This document shows positions 44,945 to 58,142 of a DNA stretch of 64,000 nt, piece by piece. A model generated the notes under the pieces. The model was given only the letters and a program-made list of their open reading frames with translations. It searched no databases and was not told where the DNA came from. Made by a program: the position numbers and the translations under genes. The stretch's first letter is position 1; each line of letters begins with the position of its first letter. The DNA is taken from NCBI RefSeq assembly GCF_958298935.1, contig NC_084924.1, forward strand, positions 558,001 through 622,000. The letters run 5' to 3'. Origin of the DNA: Phragmites australis (Eukaryota > Streptophyta > Magnoliopsida > Poales > Poaceae).

Positions 44945-47060
44945 AATGTAATGTTTTACTAACCAGGATTACTTACTTGTTATAGACATGGAATATTTAC
45001 TAACTAATTTATTCATTTTTTGTACGATATTATGGCTGGATATTAATTTTTTGCTAATAGAGATCATCTACTGTGTGCATTTTGAAACTTTATCTATCAT
45101 CTGTTCACTTTGGTACAATTATTACTTGGGAAATCTTTGTTTACACAAGCACTTTTATCGCTACATATTATTATCAGATATAATATTATCTGATAATTCG
45201 AGTATTAGACATTTTATTGTACATAGTGATATATATATATGGGACATTCGGTCATTTTTGTTCTGGGTCTGCCACTGCTTATGTGTACATGCAGGTTTGG
45301 CGATCAAGGACGGTGCATGTGTAGCGCGGTGGTCAAAATTTGGTGGTGAGCAGGCCAGCAGGGATGAGGGAGCTGCACCGAGCAAGCGGCACACCAGATC
45401 TAGCTGGGACGACTGGTCAACGCTCGAGGGCATTGAGGTTGTGGAGCTACAAGACGATGGGTGGCAACTGTAGAGCGACACGATGACTGGAGTGCAGATT
45501 TAGAGTTGCGCGACAGAGGGCTTGCGGGCGGCAGCTGTTGAGTGGCACGACGGCGAAAAGCACTAGAGAGGGGCAAGCACCCGGAAGGCTGTAGCGTTCA
45601 ATGTGGCAGTTGACCAGCCCCACCATGTCACTCTTCGCGCGGTGGCGAGTGTCCGTAAAGCTCCACGCGCAGGTGCGTGCATTGAAGGTGGTGGACCCCA
45701 GGTTGAGAAGAAGCCGGTTGTGTGGAGCCATATAGGTTAAAAAGAAAGTTATTTAGTTGGTTATATTTGTTTAAACATGTTATACTGATTTTCTATTTGG
45801 TTGATTGAATTTATGATCGTATGAGCGGATACAAGAGTTGAGATTGTGATTTGTTACTCGTATGAAGATAATTTTTTGATATTGACAAATAGATTCGTTT
45901 GCATAAGTGAATGTATAGCCTATATTTGCTCAATCAGGATGAGAAATGAAGCTTCAATCGAGCTTTATTTCTCAATTAGGATGAGCCCGTATATTTGCAT
46001 TGCATTCGTTCGTACAGGCGGAAACAGTAGGTACAGGTAATAAGCACGCTTCTTTTTAACACTATACGTATCCACTTAACTGTATCCTTTTTTTTTTTTT
46101 TGCCTTCTGGGCTCCAATTTGGTGGCCCAGTCGTAGCACATAATCAGTAGTCAGGTACATCTGTGGGCAGGGCAGGGTGTGGGCTGGGATTTTCTTCTAA
46201 GCATGGACTGGGCTTGGCTTCCTCCTCCTCCATAGATGGACCTGGGAATCATATTCTTTCTCGCGGCTGATGAATTACGACCAGCCATTAAACAAGCACA
46301 GCATCCTCTCCCCAAAAAAAGAAGAAGCACAACATATGAGGACAGACTTATATGCTATACATTTTTAGATTAATTTGTCATGCCCCCCAAAAACCTAGAG
46401 GGGTAGTGTAGATTTATTTCTATACATTTGCTATACATTTTTTATAGCGATGGTGCAGTACAATTGCTATATTTTTTATATGTTGTTGATTTGTTTTCAG
46501 CATCGGAAATATCCAAATTACGCTAGGAATAACCCGGTCATTAGAGAGAAATTCTAAAGGATAACAATAATCATCGGCCATTCACAAAAGAGCCATCAAG
46601 GAAGATGGGAAATCTTGTAGTGGATCATATCTTTCGGGGAAAAAACAATAGGTTGCAGGTGTGCAACCAACCCATCAGGGTTCGAGTCTTAGGCTTGGTA
46701 ATGGTGCCAATGTCCACTAGATTTTAGAGCACACACATGCACGTGCGTGAAAAAACACATACGCTCTTTGCATGAGGCCTTTGGTGGTGTGAGCATGGTA
46801 TGTGTCTTCCATGTACTAAAAAAACCGTAAGTCTCATAATTTTTATTACCAACAGGAAAGGGCAACCGGACCGGACTTATGAAACATGGTAAGGTTCTGG
46901 GCCTTCTGGCTCATATGATACTGATCGGAGTAATGAATTTACTTCAGTTCAAGCTTTATTACTCATCTCTGCCTATTGTGCGGTATCTGATGAGAACACT
47001 GCAGCATCACCAATGGCGAACTGCGTGTGAAACTTGCATTGCGAGATACTCGTGATGCTG
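44945..47060. other. Transposon-derived or intergenic, nothing identified
   Basis: AT-rich sequence with a GC-richer block at 45300-45730 whose frames (for example DGACVARWSKFGGEQASRDE on plus) show no recognised family. At 46675 GGTTCGAGTCT resembles a pol III B box and the block to 46830 ends in a short A-run, which could be a SINE, but no A box is convincing. Confidence 0.35.
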
Positions 47061-47109
47061 TCAACCATGGCAGCGCTCGCTCGCTGCGCCGATCGATAAA
47101 GCTAGCTTC

Positions 47110-47730
47110 CTCTCCGATCCTCGGAACGCATGCATGAAGCCATTATATTGGTGCATGCATGCATGCAGGTCGTTGCAGCTTTCAAAGCTACTGAAGTATA
47201 ATATAGCTTGCTCCAACACACACACGCGCGCACAGTTGAGATGAAATGTACGGCTGGTCCATGCATGCATGGCATGCAGATGCAGTGCAGCCAAAATTGT
47301 CTTCATCTTGTGATGGCTCTCCTGTTCCTGCGCCTGTGTGCCCCACGGGAGCAACAGTACTTCTATTGCATGCATGACTGCATGAGAGATGAAGAATTCT
47401 TTCGTCAGGTGAGAGCTGATCAGCTGAGAAAAAGGTGCAAGTAAACTAGCATCGATCCTCTCTCCGATCCGGTCTTCACTGCCAGTTCTCCTGACCAAAA
47501 AGCATGGGCTGCATGCATGCAAAACAATGCAATCCTTGCAGCAGAAATGCATGGCCAGGAAAGAGAGAGATCAGAGGACACGCATGCATGCAGTACCATC
47601 TATCTAATCACTTTACAACAGTCTCGACCCCACTCTTCATCGATCTCTCTCATTCTCCTCCCCCTCACTCACCGTGCATGGCCATGGCTCCATTAGCCCA
47701 GTTATTATTCAATGCATGTATTCTTTAGCT
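47110..47730. other. CATGCATG-rich block
   Basis: About ten TGCATGCA/CATGCATG words (for example at 47128, 47155, 47261, 47371, 47513 and 47583) lie within 620 bp. CATGCA is the core of the RY element bound by B3 factors of the ABI3/FUS3 type, but no flanking gene is seen. Frames on minus here are chance readings of the repeated word. Confidence 0.5.
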
Positions 47731-48114
47731 CAACAGGTTTTGCTGGACCGTACGCATACACATTAGATTCCACTTCAATGTACAGTTGCATTTAGCTGGT
47801 GACCTATCTAGCTAATACTACGCTACTACCCCACACACACATATAGGAGGAATTTGGTGCATGGACAGCACGATATGCAGGTCAATGCATCTTTCACTTC
47901 AGTTATGATTTGGAACAGTTGCTTTGATGTGACTTGCTAAAAATACAGTATATACAGAAGTGACTTATCTGTCTGTTTCAACTTTCAACTGGAGGTTAAT
48001 TGTCAGAGAGACTAGTGTAGCAGGTAGGTACAAAGTTAGGAATCTATATCCTTTCAGAATTAAACAGCCATGAAAGCATGGAAGCTACAAGTAAAGATAA
48101 GTTTATGTTTATGA

Positions 48115-48181
48115 CTATGTATGTATGTATGTATGTATGTATGTATGTATGTATGTATGTATGTATGTATGTATGTATGTA
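48115..48181. repeat. (TATG)n microsatellite, about 16 units
   Basis: An uninterrupted tetranucleotide run ending in TA at 48180-48181, immediately followed by the end of a Stowaway-like MITE. Confidence 0.95.
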
Positions 48182-48439
48182 CTCCCTTTGATGATCACAA
48201 ATATATGTCATTTTAGATTTATGCATAAAGGTTAAGAAAGTAACCCCAATAACCTTGCTGCTCTTTATTTATAGTTTATTTGGAAAGAGAGGTCATTTAT
48301 TCATGAGAGTTGTATTATCGCTTATTTAGAACGGGCAATGATGAAAGAAAAGATTAAAAATTACATAGAAGTCCTATGATAGCATATATTTAGCAAAGAG
48401 TTGAAAAGACTAAAACGATATATATGTAATCGGAGGAGG
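48182..48439. mobile_element. Stowaway-like MITE (Tc1/Mariner)
   Basis: The left end CTCCCTTTGATGATCACAAA and the right end read inward CCTCCTCCGATTACATATAT are both variants of the CTCCCTCCG-type Stowaway terminus. Both ends share TATATGTCATTTTAGA-like subterminal sequence. The element is flanked by TA on both sides (48180-48181 and 48440-48441), the expected target duplication. It is 258 bp long, without coding. Confidence 0.8.
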
Positions 48440-48603
48440 TATGAACCTTGATGCATGATTGCTAATATAAAATGTACAGCTGGATCTCCTCGACAAGTAA
48501 CACACCTTGTAGTATCAATTATAGATAGCTTGTTGATGTTTTTCTTTCGAAAACTGAATTCGTTATGAAAAAAACATGAGCTTAGTTTCAAAGAAACATA
48601 TTA

Positions 48604-49005
48604 GGTCCATTTGGTTATCCTCATGACTCAGCCTGGCTCGTATCTATTAAAATAGGCTGGAAAGATACAATAAAATCTGTTTGTTTGGTTGTATATACTC
48701 GGTCTGGTTGAAAAAATATTATATTTGGCTATCCATATGAGTATATTAGCATAATGTTTATTTTACATAAATACACTCTATAATACTTAATTTATCATAT
48801 GAAATTTTAATCTAATTTAAAATATACTAATATAAGTTAATATTTACTAATAACATACTAAAACCATCACTATTGCAGTCTGGCCCGGAAGAAACGACCG
48901 GCCTCGACATTTCAAGGGAGCCAGACTGCAACATTGTTTTTGCATCCTGTAAACCAAGCCCATTTACAGAGCCAGGCCGGCCCCACGTAAGCAGCCAAAT
49001 AGGCC
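48604..49005. mobile_element. Short TIR element, Tourist/PIF-like MITE candidate
   Basis: The left end GGTCCATTTGGTT and the right end read inward GGCCTATTTGGCT match at 10 of 13 positions. The flanks are TTA on the left and GTA on the right, so a 3-bp duplication is only partly conserved. The 402-bp interior has further inverted similarity (GACTCAGCCTGGCT and AGTCTGGCTCCCTTGAAA-type words). There is no coding. Confidence 0.5.
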
Positions 49006-49255
49006 GTATTGTTGTTTAATTAGTTTGATCTGTTTCAGGATCGGATGCCATTTTCTACAGGGACAGGTCAAGAGTGGGACCGACCGATCGATTTCGTTCT
49101 CAGGGAACGGACAAAGCAGTTGCTCCGATCCCTGCTTTGCTGAACAAAAAGGATCCATGGAGTCGAAAATGAGTTGACGAGTGAGCAGGGTCAGGCCGAT
49201 CAGAGTGTAGTGTGACTTACTATTTCGATACTGAACCACTATTTATTTATATATA

Positions 49256-49284
49256 CTAGTTACGTACCTTTGTGTTGCAACGGG
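49256..49284 (-). other. Helitron-like 3' terminus candidate, minus orientation
   Basis: Read on minus: CCCGTTGCAACACAAAGGT then ACGTAACTAGT. It shares the ACGTAACTAGT end with the candidate at 31706, so both may belong to one family. As there, the next base is A, not T. Confidence 0.3.
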
Positions 49285-49289
49285 ACTGA

Positions 49290-52200
49290 ATATTTTCATG
49301 ATACAGCATATGTCACCATCAGCTTAATTAGCCTAGTTCCACACATCATGAGTTTATCCTGTAGTATCACAAACTGAGACAATCTGTAGTACTATTTCAC
49401 TGGGAGTTTATTGGTTTCATTCAGTTGAACTTTTCACATCAGCAATCAAATATATTTATTTTCAATTTTTTCAATCATAATTGTGTCAAACATGAGAGTA
49501 GGGACACTGGGAAACAATTGAAAGTAAAACAGGGAACTAATGTGAAGGTATTCTAAAACATTCAGATTCAGACATAGTGTAGCATATGGAAGAGGAACCA
49601 CGCCAACCATTTGAGCCCAGCAATTGCTACCAGGCGCTAGAACACCAAATTTGTCTTGGCTTATCACTGCTTAGAGGAATTCAAAAACCATGAAAGTGAT
49701 AAAAAAAAACTACCAATCAAATGATTAATCACTATTGTCGGTCGCAAGCTTATCAAAGTAGAGCTAATGTCTCACCTTAGTGTAAGCATTCTCGACAAAA
49801 CATACCTTACTTGACAAATCCTTTCAGACATCCTCCTAATCTGACCAACAATACCAAATATAGTTAATGTAAAGCGACTACAGTATAAAACAGATGGAAA
49901 ACAAGTATACAGTGAGAATCAGTGGATTTTTACACACAAAGTTGCATAATCATGAGATGCGGCATCAGAAACAATACTTGATTCTCATTTTAAAGACATA
50001 AATATATGCATTTTCAACTATTTTTTTATACGAACCAAATTATTCTTCACATGTTCTCTCTGGTTGGACGGTCTAATTGGCCAGTTCTTCCTGAAGATAT
50101 CAAACCTGAAGACTTGGATTAGAAACTTGGAATGGCAAAGATGTCCCAGAAAGAAAGCCATGTAAGCAATTAAAGAGTATAAAGAAGCGAGTAAAAAGAA
50201 GTAAAAATTGCAAGGACAGAATTGGCAAAATCACATAATAGGTACTAGAAATCAGCATTCATTTTCTTTTATACTCAGTATATATTTCTCTGATTTTGCA
50301 TTCATAGTGTTTTAAGGACAGAACTACAAAGACACTAATTTACTCCTCGTCCTTCTGGAGGACAAAGATCTGAGCATATGAAAGTCAAGTAAAAAGAGCA
50401 CAAGACTGTTTGCGAAATTGTGATTTGCAAATAATTCATAAAGAAGAACTATTGCCTCACTAATATGCCTGCTCGTTTTAGGCGCATCTCAATCAATTCT
50501 TTTAATACCGTAATAATGTCTCAGAACAACCTCTTCAGAGGTAAATGGTACATAACTAAACACAAATAAACATCATGCCAGTATTTCACAATTTTATATA
50601 AGCACATAAAAAAGAAGAATGTTATTACATTTTTTTATCACCTATTAAAGAGAGGCCTGCCTTGAAAATTATAGACTAAGCAGCCAGATGAGCTTGATAG
50701 AAGCCAAATGCAAACTGGAAGATGTTCATCAAAGCGAACTCCATTCAAATTCTACACAACATCAGCATAGAACGGCAATTTTGGATTAGATGAGAAATGC
50801 TTAAGGGGAGACGTAAAGTGAGGGACAGAACCATTTATCATCTCTAATTCTTTTAGAGCCACACAACCACTGTAGCCTCTCCTCACAGACCTGTAAAACA
50901 AAAATGCACCCTCACATTATCATAATGTTTACAAACAAAGCATCCTCTAAAATAGAAGATCATAGTTATCTTTTATGAAAAACCATGAAAATACTACAGA
51001 ATAATAGTAAAAGTAAACCGATGCATATTAAATTATATTCATACGCAAAACTTCATATGCTAAATCATATCAAATGCATAATAACATTTCACACATCAGG
51101 AATTATCAGTTCCCTCGTCAAACAATGTATTCCAGGAAATACAAAGTCAAAGGGTATAGTTAAAAGATGTGACAGGCAAATCATTTCCATTTAAATTGAA
51201 GCTATCTAATGAATGTAGTAACACTACAAACATATCATCCTAATTAGCTACCAGCAGCAATGCAAAAAACATACAGAGAAAAAGAGATTCCAGCCATGGT
51301 ATGTTGCTGCTCATACCAGTCTTCGACGACGCCACAATCACCATATCCTGCTAACCCGCCCATCTCTTCCTCAGTGCGTTGTCTTTCTCAAATCACCAAG
51401 GCTCTTCTTTTTTCCACATAGGAAAGGAACAAAAAATAATAGTGTGTGTGAATCTGGAGAGGAGAAAAGGAGGAGGTCATGAAAGGAAGTTGCCACCCTT
51501 GTCTGGACGGCGAAGGACGATAGCGTCGGCGATGGACAGGGGCATCAGAGAAGAGGGCACCTTCCCCACCCATCCACTCTCACCCTCACCAGCGAAATCT
51601 GGGCCAACACCCCTCATATCCAAGCTGCGGCCCGCCTAGTGTTAGCTGCCGCTGCCCTGTGCTCCCCGAGGAGGAGGATGACGGCATCCACCCAGTGGAT
51701 AACCTCGTCAGAGACCACTTTTTGGTCTTCGTATGCCTATGGGATGGGGCAAAAGAGATGAGCAGGATTAGAAAATGTGCAAGAGGGGAATGGAGCGAGG
51801 TAATCGAGAAAGGAGGGGGTGGCGATGAACTCAACATGTTGCATCCCTATTAGGTGGCGAAAGCATGTTTTCCCCTTCGTGAGGGCCTCCGTTGACCTCT
51901 CCATCTGCCTTCCCCATCACCATTGCTTCTGCTTCCCTTGCGTGCCCGCATTGTCCCCTAAGGCTCCCACATTGGCCTCAACTAGGATGCGGCCTCGACA
52001 TAATCCTGCGATGCTCGCTGTGGCCCTGCACCTCGCACTCGACCCCGCGCTGGCATAGCGACGAAGCGGGGTGTGGAATGACCAAAGAGATGGGGGACGA
52101 TGGGCGCGGTGCAGAAGGGAGAGCCGCCATGTTGCTTCCAATGCCTGTTGGTTTCATCGTTGTTGCCCATGCACGACCAAAGCGTGGGATTCACGTTGGC

Positions 52201-53960
52201 GCGGGATTTAGGTGGGCGTGGGATTCAGGTTAGATGTGAGATCAACACAGGAGTGCGAGACTCATTAGCTACACAGGGACCCATGTGAGCACGGGACTTA
52301 TGAGTTTTGTGCAAGACTCATTATCTACTTTTTTTTAAATAGGAGAAATGCATCCTCCACTTTCCTTGACTTGTCACGTCATCGTTGTCCACGGCCGGCC
52401 CGGTCGGCGTGATGACTGCGTGTACTTTACTCAATTCACCTACACGGCAAAAGTGCAAATGCATGTGCGCGTGTATAGCACAATCGCGAGCTGGGTCTAC
52501 CACAGATCTGCATGTCCGTTAGCGGCCAACTCAGTGTGGCAATACCTTCTTGCCATGATTTCTGCTCACAATTCTCTGGTCGCAGCAGAGAAAAGCTTGA
52601 GTGTGCCATGGCTAATTTAGGACAGCTGGGCACTGCAGCTCTAACTAGACACAAGCCACAAAGCTACAGATATAGTTTGTTTCCTTTTTCTGTTTAAGGA
52701 TTTCTTAACCTTTAATTGCATGAGTGGCGATAACTATATACGTACTCACACATTCCAATCCATTCAAGTTTATGGCATTAATTCGGCTGAAATTCCATCG
52801 ACTATTTGATACAACTTAACATTTCAAAATCAATTGAAGCCAAATACGACCTATTCTAATTTAACATTGGGCGGAGTTTTTCGTCTTATATAAATTACAA
52901 AAAAAAAGAGCGATTGGCAAAAAAAAATAGCGATTGGTTCTCAATGAAAGCAATTCAAGCTTTCCTCCCAACAAAAAAATATGGTGACAAATATAAGGCC
53001 ACAATATAATTGAGTCATCATATATATAACTAACAGGTTCGTTCATCAAACGGTACAATATTTGACTGATCGTCTCATTTCGCTACTCAAGAAAGATATA
53101 TTCTATGGACATGTACTTATAACAATCATATGACCGAATTCATATATAAGCTAGCACACCAGATTAGTGTGTACCACCAACGCCATCCCAGCTAGAGTTC
53201 AATTAATGATTGTATTTTATACGTGAACCACTCCTTACACCTTCCTAGTGGCTAAGACAAAATTATTACACAGATACAAAAAAAAAACCTACAGCAGTGG
53301 GCGTGCACATAATGTTTTTTCATTCTCAATTTGCTTTGGCATATGTGTTTCGCCTAGCAACGTTTGTATGATAAAATAATAATATGTTTCCTTGGATGCT
53401 TACATATATATGCTAAGAAACAAAACATAATTTTCCTGAGACCATGAAATAGCATTTACTGATTCATTGTACCAATTATCAAAAGTGTGGTACGGGAAGG
53501 GTTTAAATGGGCTCATACACCACCTATACAGATATTTTTCAAAAACTTCGGATAGAATCTAGTCAGAAGGTTGTTTACATAATTATTTGCATGAACAGAA
53601 TATTCATTATATTTCTGGAATAAACATTCATTAGAAAGCTGTAGCAGTACTTCAGAACCATGTCGACGAGATCAGGTCACATACTTCCCAAAAAGAGGCA
53701 GTCAGAATATACATATGTACGGCATACTTGAATCTGAATAGATACATGTGGTAAAAAACTTCACGCATGCATATATATATATAGGATAAAATGATGAAGA
53801 AAACAATACTACAGAGGCCTATGTTTTATTTTTGCTTATTTTCTAAATATATATTAGCTGTGAATTAATCATAAACACATGATCGATATATTATTTTGTC
53901 ACACCAATTAATCAAGTAAAACTTGATCGTACTAGCTTGTAACCTATAGTCATACGAGCA
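49290..53960. other. Long intergenic region downstream of the WRKY gene
   Basis: AT-rich and without a recognised gene. A GC-richer block at 51440-52260 has overlapping frames on both strands without known domains; within it the words GTGGGATTCA/GCGGGATTTA and AGACTCATTA repeat at 52180-52325. The paired words AAAAAAAGAGCGATTGG and AAAAAATAGCGATTGG occur at 52903-52937. Nothing further is supported. Confidence 0.4.
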
Positions 53961-54013
53961 GATGTGTGCCATATATTGTAGCCTTGCTTATACCTTTCGG
54001 CCTGCTTGATCGA

Positions 54014-57000
54014 TCAGAACTTGTGCCACTCGTAACTTACCCCTCTAGAGTAGATGTTTGCATTCACAGGAATATTACTAGGATCCAATTCCTCCAGCTC
54101 TGCGAAAACCTCATCTGCAGCTTGGATGCCATCGCAACTGGTCGGCTCATGCATCACAACACCCTCCCTGCCAAGAGCACTGATGGTGTAGGCACCATAC
54201 CCAGACGCATTACCTTCCATCGCGTTCGTTGTCGGCTGTTGGCAGCCAAGGTCGCCATCCACGATCTCATTCTGCTTGGAATAATAGTTGACGTTCTTTG
54301 ATGACGATGACGAGGAACTTGTCGGATCGACCCTGCAGCTGTTCTTCTTCTTGCAATTGGTGGTCACTTGAGTGTGAGGGCGGGAGTATCCGGCAAGTAC
54401 ATTGCGCTGCATTGGCCAAGGGTGGTTGTGTTCTGCTGTGTAGGTGATCACCAGCATGTTCGGGTCACTGCGGTTGCGCTCCACTTGCTTCCTCGCCATA
54501 CACCCCTTGGAGCTGCTACATCTGTAGTAACCTCTGCAAAGTAAAAATGTGAGTGTCACTTAACCACAGCAACTAACTAATGGAAATTCTACAGATAACC
54601 TTTTTCAATTCAATGAAGGCACATAGAGAAAAAGATTGTTTCAGATTTGGTAAAAAAACATACGAAAATTATATCTGTTTCTATAAATTAGCACACAAAA
54701 TGAGCAAATGTATCAGAATTCTAAGGCACTACATTATCAGATTAATCAAATTTAAGGTGGCATAAAAAAGGTCAAATTGCACTTTAATGGGCTAACGTAT
54801 ATCTGCGGATGTAGAACATTACTTTGAAAAGAAGCACAGCTTGGGATCAAAATAGATTAATGCAAACTTTACTAAGCCAGATAATTGGTTGCTAGACTAA
54901 CTTATCTTGTCTTTACCAAAAGTCATTGTAATATTTACAGTTATCTTTGTTTGCTGAAAATGACTGCACTTACATATTTTGTTGTATTTCCGAGGAGGGC
55001 TAGCTGTTGTATTTCCGAGGACATACAGAATAGTATTATTGACAAAAAATAAAACTGTAAGCACATATTTGAATTTTCGAAGCAACCGCACAATTAATGA
55101 ACTTATCAAATTTATCTATGCGCAAAAAAGTTTAATAGGGCAGATACAACTTCACTATATTTATCGATTTGAGATTTGAATTAAGCTGAAGACTCAACAT
55201 AAACACTTGGGCTGACCTTTGATGCAAAATTATTTTCTCATAAACTAGGTAAAACTAAACTAGAATAAATTGTGAATACACGATCTTTTGACTAAAAACC
55301 GTAGGGTTTTCCCCTTCGGGATATATATACATATAAATATAAAAAGAGCAACGAAAGAGATTATGTGTACAAGAAACATTAAAGGATTGTAAGATTCAAA
55401 AGACTATATAGGGAATCTAACGAGCCAAAGAAAGGAGTTTTGCGGTTATCCTTGGTCTTCAGATAAAGAGAACCACCCCTCTTGTTAATATAAACATCCT
55501 TAGTTTTCAGATATTTTACCGTAAACCTTTCCTATTGCAATAGACAAAGCATCTGATTCATGTGATCATCTTGTTAAATCTTATGACTTCCACAAGCTTT
55601 ACACAATTTGATCAACTGGAAGCGCGCTAAGGCATCCAAATAGGGGTAGAGAATCAATTAGACGCACATATATTTGTCTCATTAGAACTGCGATGTTGTC
55701 TTCTCTGACATAGATACTAATTTAATTTGCATAGACCTAGCTATCTTAATTTGACCCATATTAAATATATAGGACAAGGGAACCGATTCAATTGACAAAA
55801 CGATGAAATCCACAAATATTGACAGCTTAGGCCGCCCAATTGTCCTTGAAGCCCATGCTAAGATTATCTAACTCTGGATTACATTGCCCCCACTCACTCT
55901 TTTCGTGACCTTGTTAGTGATGACCGAGTGATCTAAATGAGGATTTTGGGTACTATTTCTGGTCCAAACAGAAGTAAGAACTTTGACCGTGCATTCCTAT
56001 ACATAAAACTAGTTAGATTTATGGAAATGATAATAATATATATATTCTTCCTACATAGTTTCTCGATGCCATTTTTATTATTTTTTAGTAGTAGTATATA
56101 GTTAGAAAATTAGGATTAGAAACTGAGCATTAGAGACTGTGTCAGTGTCCTAACAGACAAGTAGAATCAGACCAGAGGAAGCTGTGAATATGTTGTCATC
56201 TAAATGCATATTTGCTGGACCAATTAAGAAGTCGTAACCAAGGAATAGTGGAGCTGCCCCTTATCTAAGATGGCCATGATTTTTATTTTATTTTTTGGCT
56301 CTTGCCATGATGCTGATGTATACCTGCACACATGAGCAGTGCATATCAATAAAATCGCCACTATTAGGACATCTGTGCAACATAAAGACAGCAATCATTT
56401 TCGGAAAAAGAAGGGTAAGGAATGTAAGCAGCACCAAAGAAAGAGATCTGATGTTGATAAGTATTATTTGGACCATTAATACGCACAAATTGGTGTCTGT
56501 TTGCCAATAACAAAAAAACATAAGTAAAAATAGGCACCTTGGGTAAGGCGAGCCCTTGATGGGTTTCTGGCCGTACTTCCTCCACGCCCAAAGATCAGAC
56601 GGAATCACCTCTCCTCCTGGCCGGCTGCTTGTCGCCGGTAGCGCCGGGATACACACCACCTTCTTCGCCTCGTTCTTTCTGCAGCATATATAGATTTAAA
56701 CTTTCAGGCATAAATTCAGGATCATACATATGAAAAAAATTGATGAATAATGTGCCATTGTGGGAAATAAGGAACACGTACACATATCAGCTTACACATT
56801 TCCAAGATTATATATAATGCATAGATGAGTACACATGTCAGCTTGCATGAACCAAAGGGAAACTCTGATTTGAGATACTTGTCTTAGATATTAACACATA
56901 CTAGTAGCTAAAGGAGAGAATATCTCGTTGTCCCAGTTAGTTGATAGCAGCTACTAGCTCCTGTTGAAACGTCGCAGGAGCCTCTCGAAAAGTAAAAAAG

Positions 57001-58064
57001 GAAGAAACCTTGAACGAGGGAAAAAACAACAACCAGCATATATATGCATCAAATGACAAGGATCGATTTAACTCAACTAGCTTATAATTAATACTCAGGA
57101 GGACCAAATCCTCAAGAAATACACCCTTATGTGAAGTTTTTTTAGATATAAAGAGTTTGACGCCATTTAATAAAAAGAACTGTCCAAACCAGTTTTGGCT
57201 TATATTTTTGTGAAAGATCTAGTAAAGCTGGCATGTATTGATTAGTCGAGGGTAAAAGAAAAAATACAAGGGACAAAAGAAAAGGAAAAACTAAAGCTAG
57301 CACCGGAACTCTAAGCTATTAAGCTTACATATATTACAACCCAAAGCATTTGATTGCACATAACCACTCTCCAAAAGTAAATGGCAGTTCAAAACCCTCA
57401 TGAAGTATATATCGATTTGTCCAAGATACTGTAACAATTTCCAAATCAGAGACCACGAAAGAAGCCATGCATTGACATGAACTAATAGTAGAGAAGGTGA
57501 GGGATTGAGAAGGGAATGGCGAATCAAGCAAGTCCCTTAGGAATCTGTTGAAAGGATGGATCGAGGAAAGAAGAACAATCCCAGAAAACCACAAAAGATA
57601 GTTAACCTCTTCATCATTTGATGAGCAGCAGCAGGTGGCGTCACTGGCGAGATCCTTATGGCGTCGTCGCCGTCAATATCAGCGGCGGCACCACCCATCA
57701 CCACGTCGCCACCGTAGCAGGCGTGCTGGGAGATCTGGACCGCCAACTGCTGCGGCGCCGGCGGCAGCCGCCAGTACTCGCCGCGCGGCGCCGTCGCACT
57801 CGCAGTCGACAGGTATGGATCGACCGTCGATGGCGCCTGGAACATCACCGCGTCGCCACAATCGATGCTCACAGCAGCAAGCCGCCTGTCCTCCTCGTAG
57901 GGGATCATGATGTGGCCAGCCATTGCAGCAGACGATATGTGATCTGCTGCAGGAGAGGGAGGGGGTGGCCGGTGACTCGTTGAGGGCAGTGCGGCCATTG
58001 CACTGGCACGGGCGACGACGTCGGCGAGGTCGCCCTGTGCAGTGCCGGCGTTGGCCTCCTCCAT
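54014..58064 (-). CDS. WRKY transcription factor, group IIe (WRKY22/27/29-like)
   Basis: Three exons, 57607-58064, 56538-56678 and 54014-54533, give 372 residues. The first ATG in frame is at 58064 ([20 protein letters not shown]); six bases upstream the frame is open but begins with GTG. The WRKY domain is [20 protein letters not shown] followed by [15 protein letters not shown] and [12 protein letters not shown]: an intact WRKYGQK core and a C-X5-C-X23-H-X-H zinc site. The second intron splits the domain at PR|GYYR, the conserved R-type position. The KKVVCIPA and [16 protein letters not shown] stretch ahead of the domain marks group IIe. The N-terminal exon is A/P-rich; the C-terminal 110 residues contain an S-run and an acidic segment ([15 protein letters not shown]) that may activate transcription. 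Nuclear role in defence or senescence is inferred from the subgroup only. Confidence 0.94.
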
Positions 58065-58122
58065 ATCCACAGTGGTGTGCTCACTCTATCTACTTTCCAC
58101 TACCTGCTAGATGGCTTGAGCA

Positions 58123-58142
58123 GTCAATGTACATACAGTCAA
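58123..58142 (-). promoter_or_regulatory. Two W-box cores upstream of the WRKY start
   Basis: AGTCAA occurs on plus at 58122-58127 and 58137-58142, which reads TTGACT on the gene's strand. TTGACY is the W box bound by WRKY domains. They lie 58-78 bp upstream of the ATG, spaced 15 bp, so in the leader or proximal promoter. Auto- or cross-regulation is common for WRKY genes; here it is inferred from the motif alone. Confidence 0.5.

Noticed and set aside
46640..46850. Possible SINE: B-box-like GGTTCGAGTCT and a terminal A-run
   Set aside because: No convincing A box, no target duplication and no second copy in the window.
47061..47552. 163-codon minus frame
   Set aside because: Made of repeated TGCATGCA words; no domain and no gene structure around it.
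48044..48226. YIHT-repeat frame
   Set aside because: Translation of the TATG microsatellite.
57618..57983. Arg-rich plus-strand frames opposite WRKY exon 1
   Set aside because: Antisense shadows of the GC-rich WRKY first exon.
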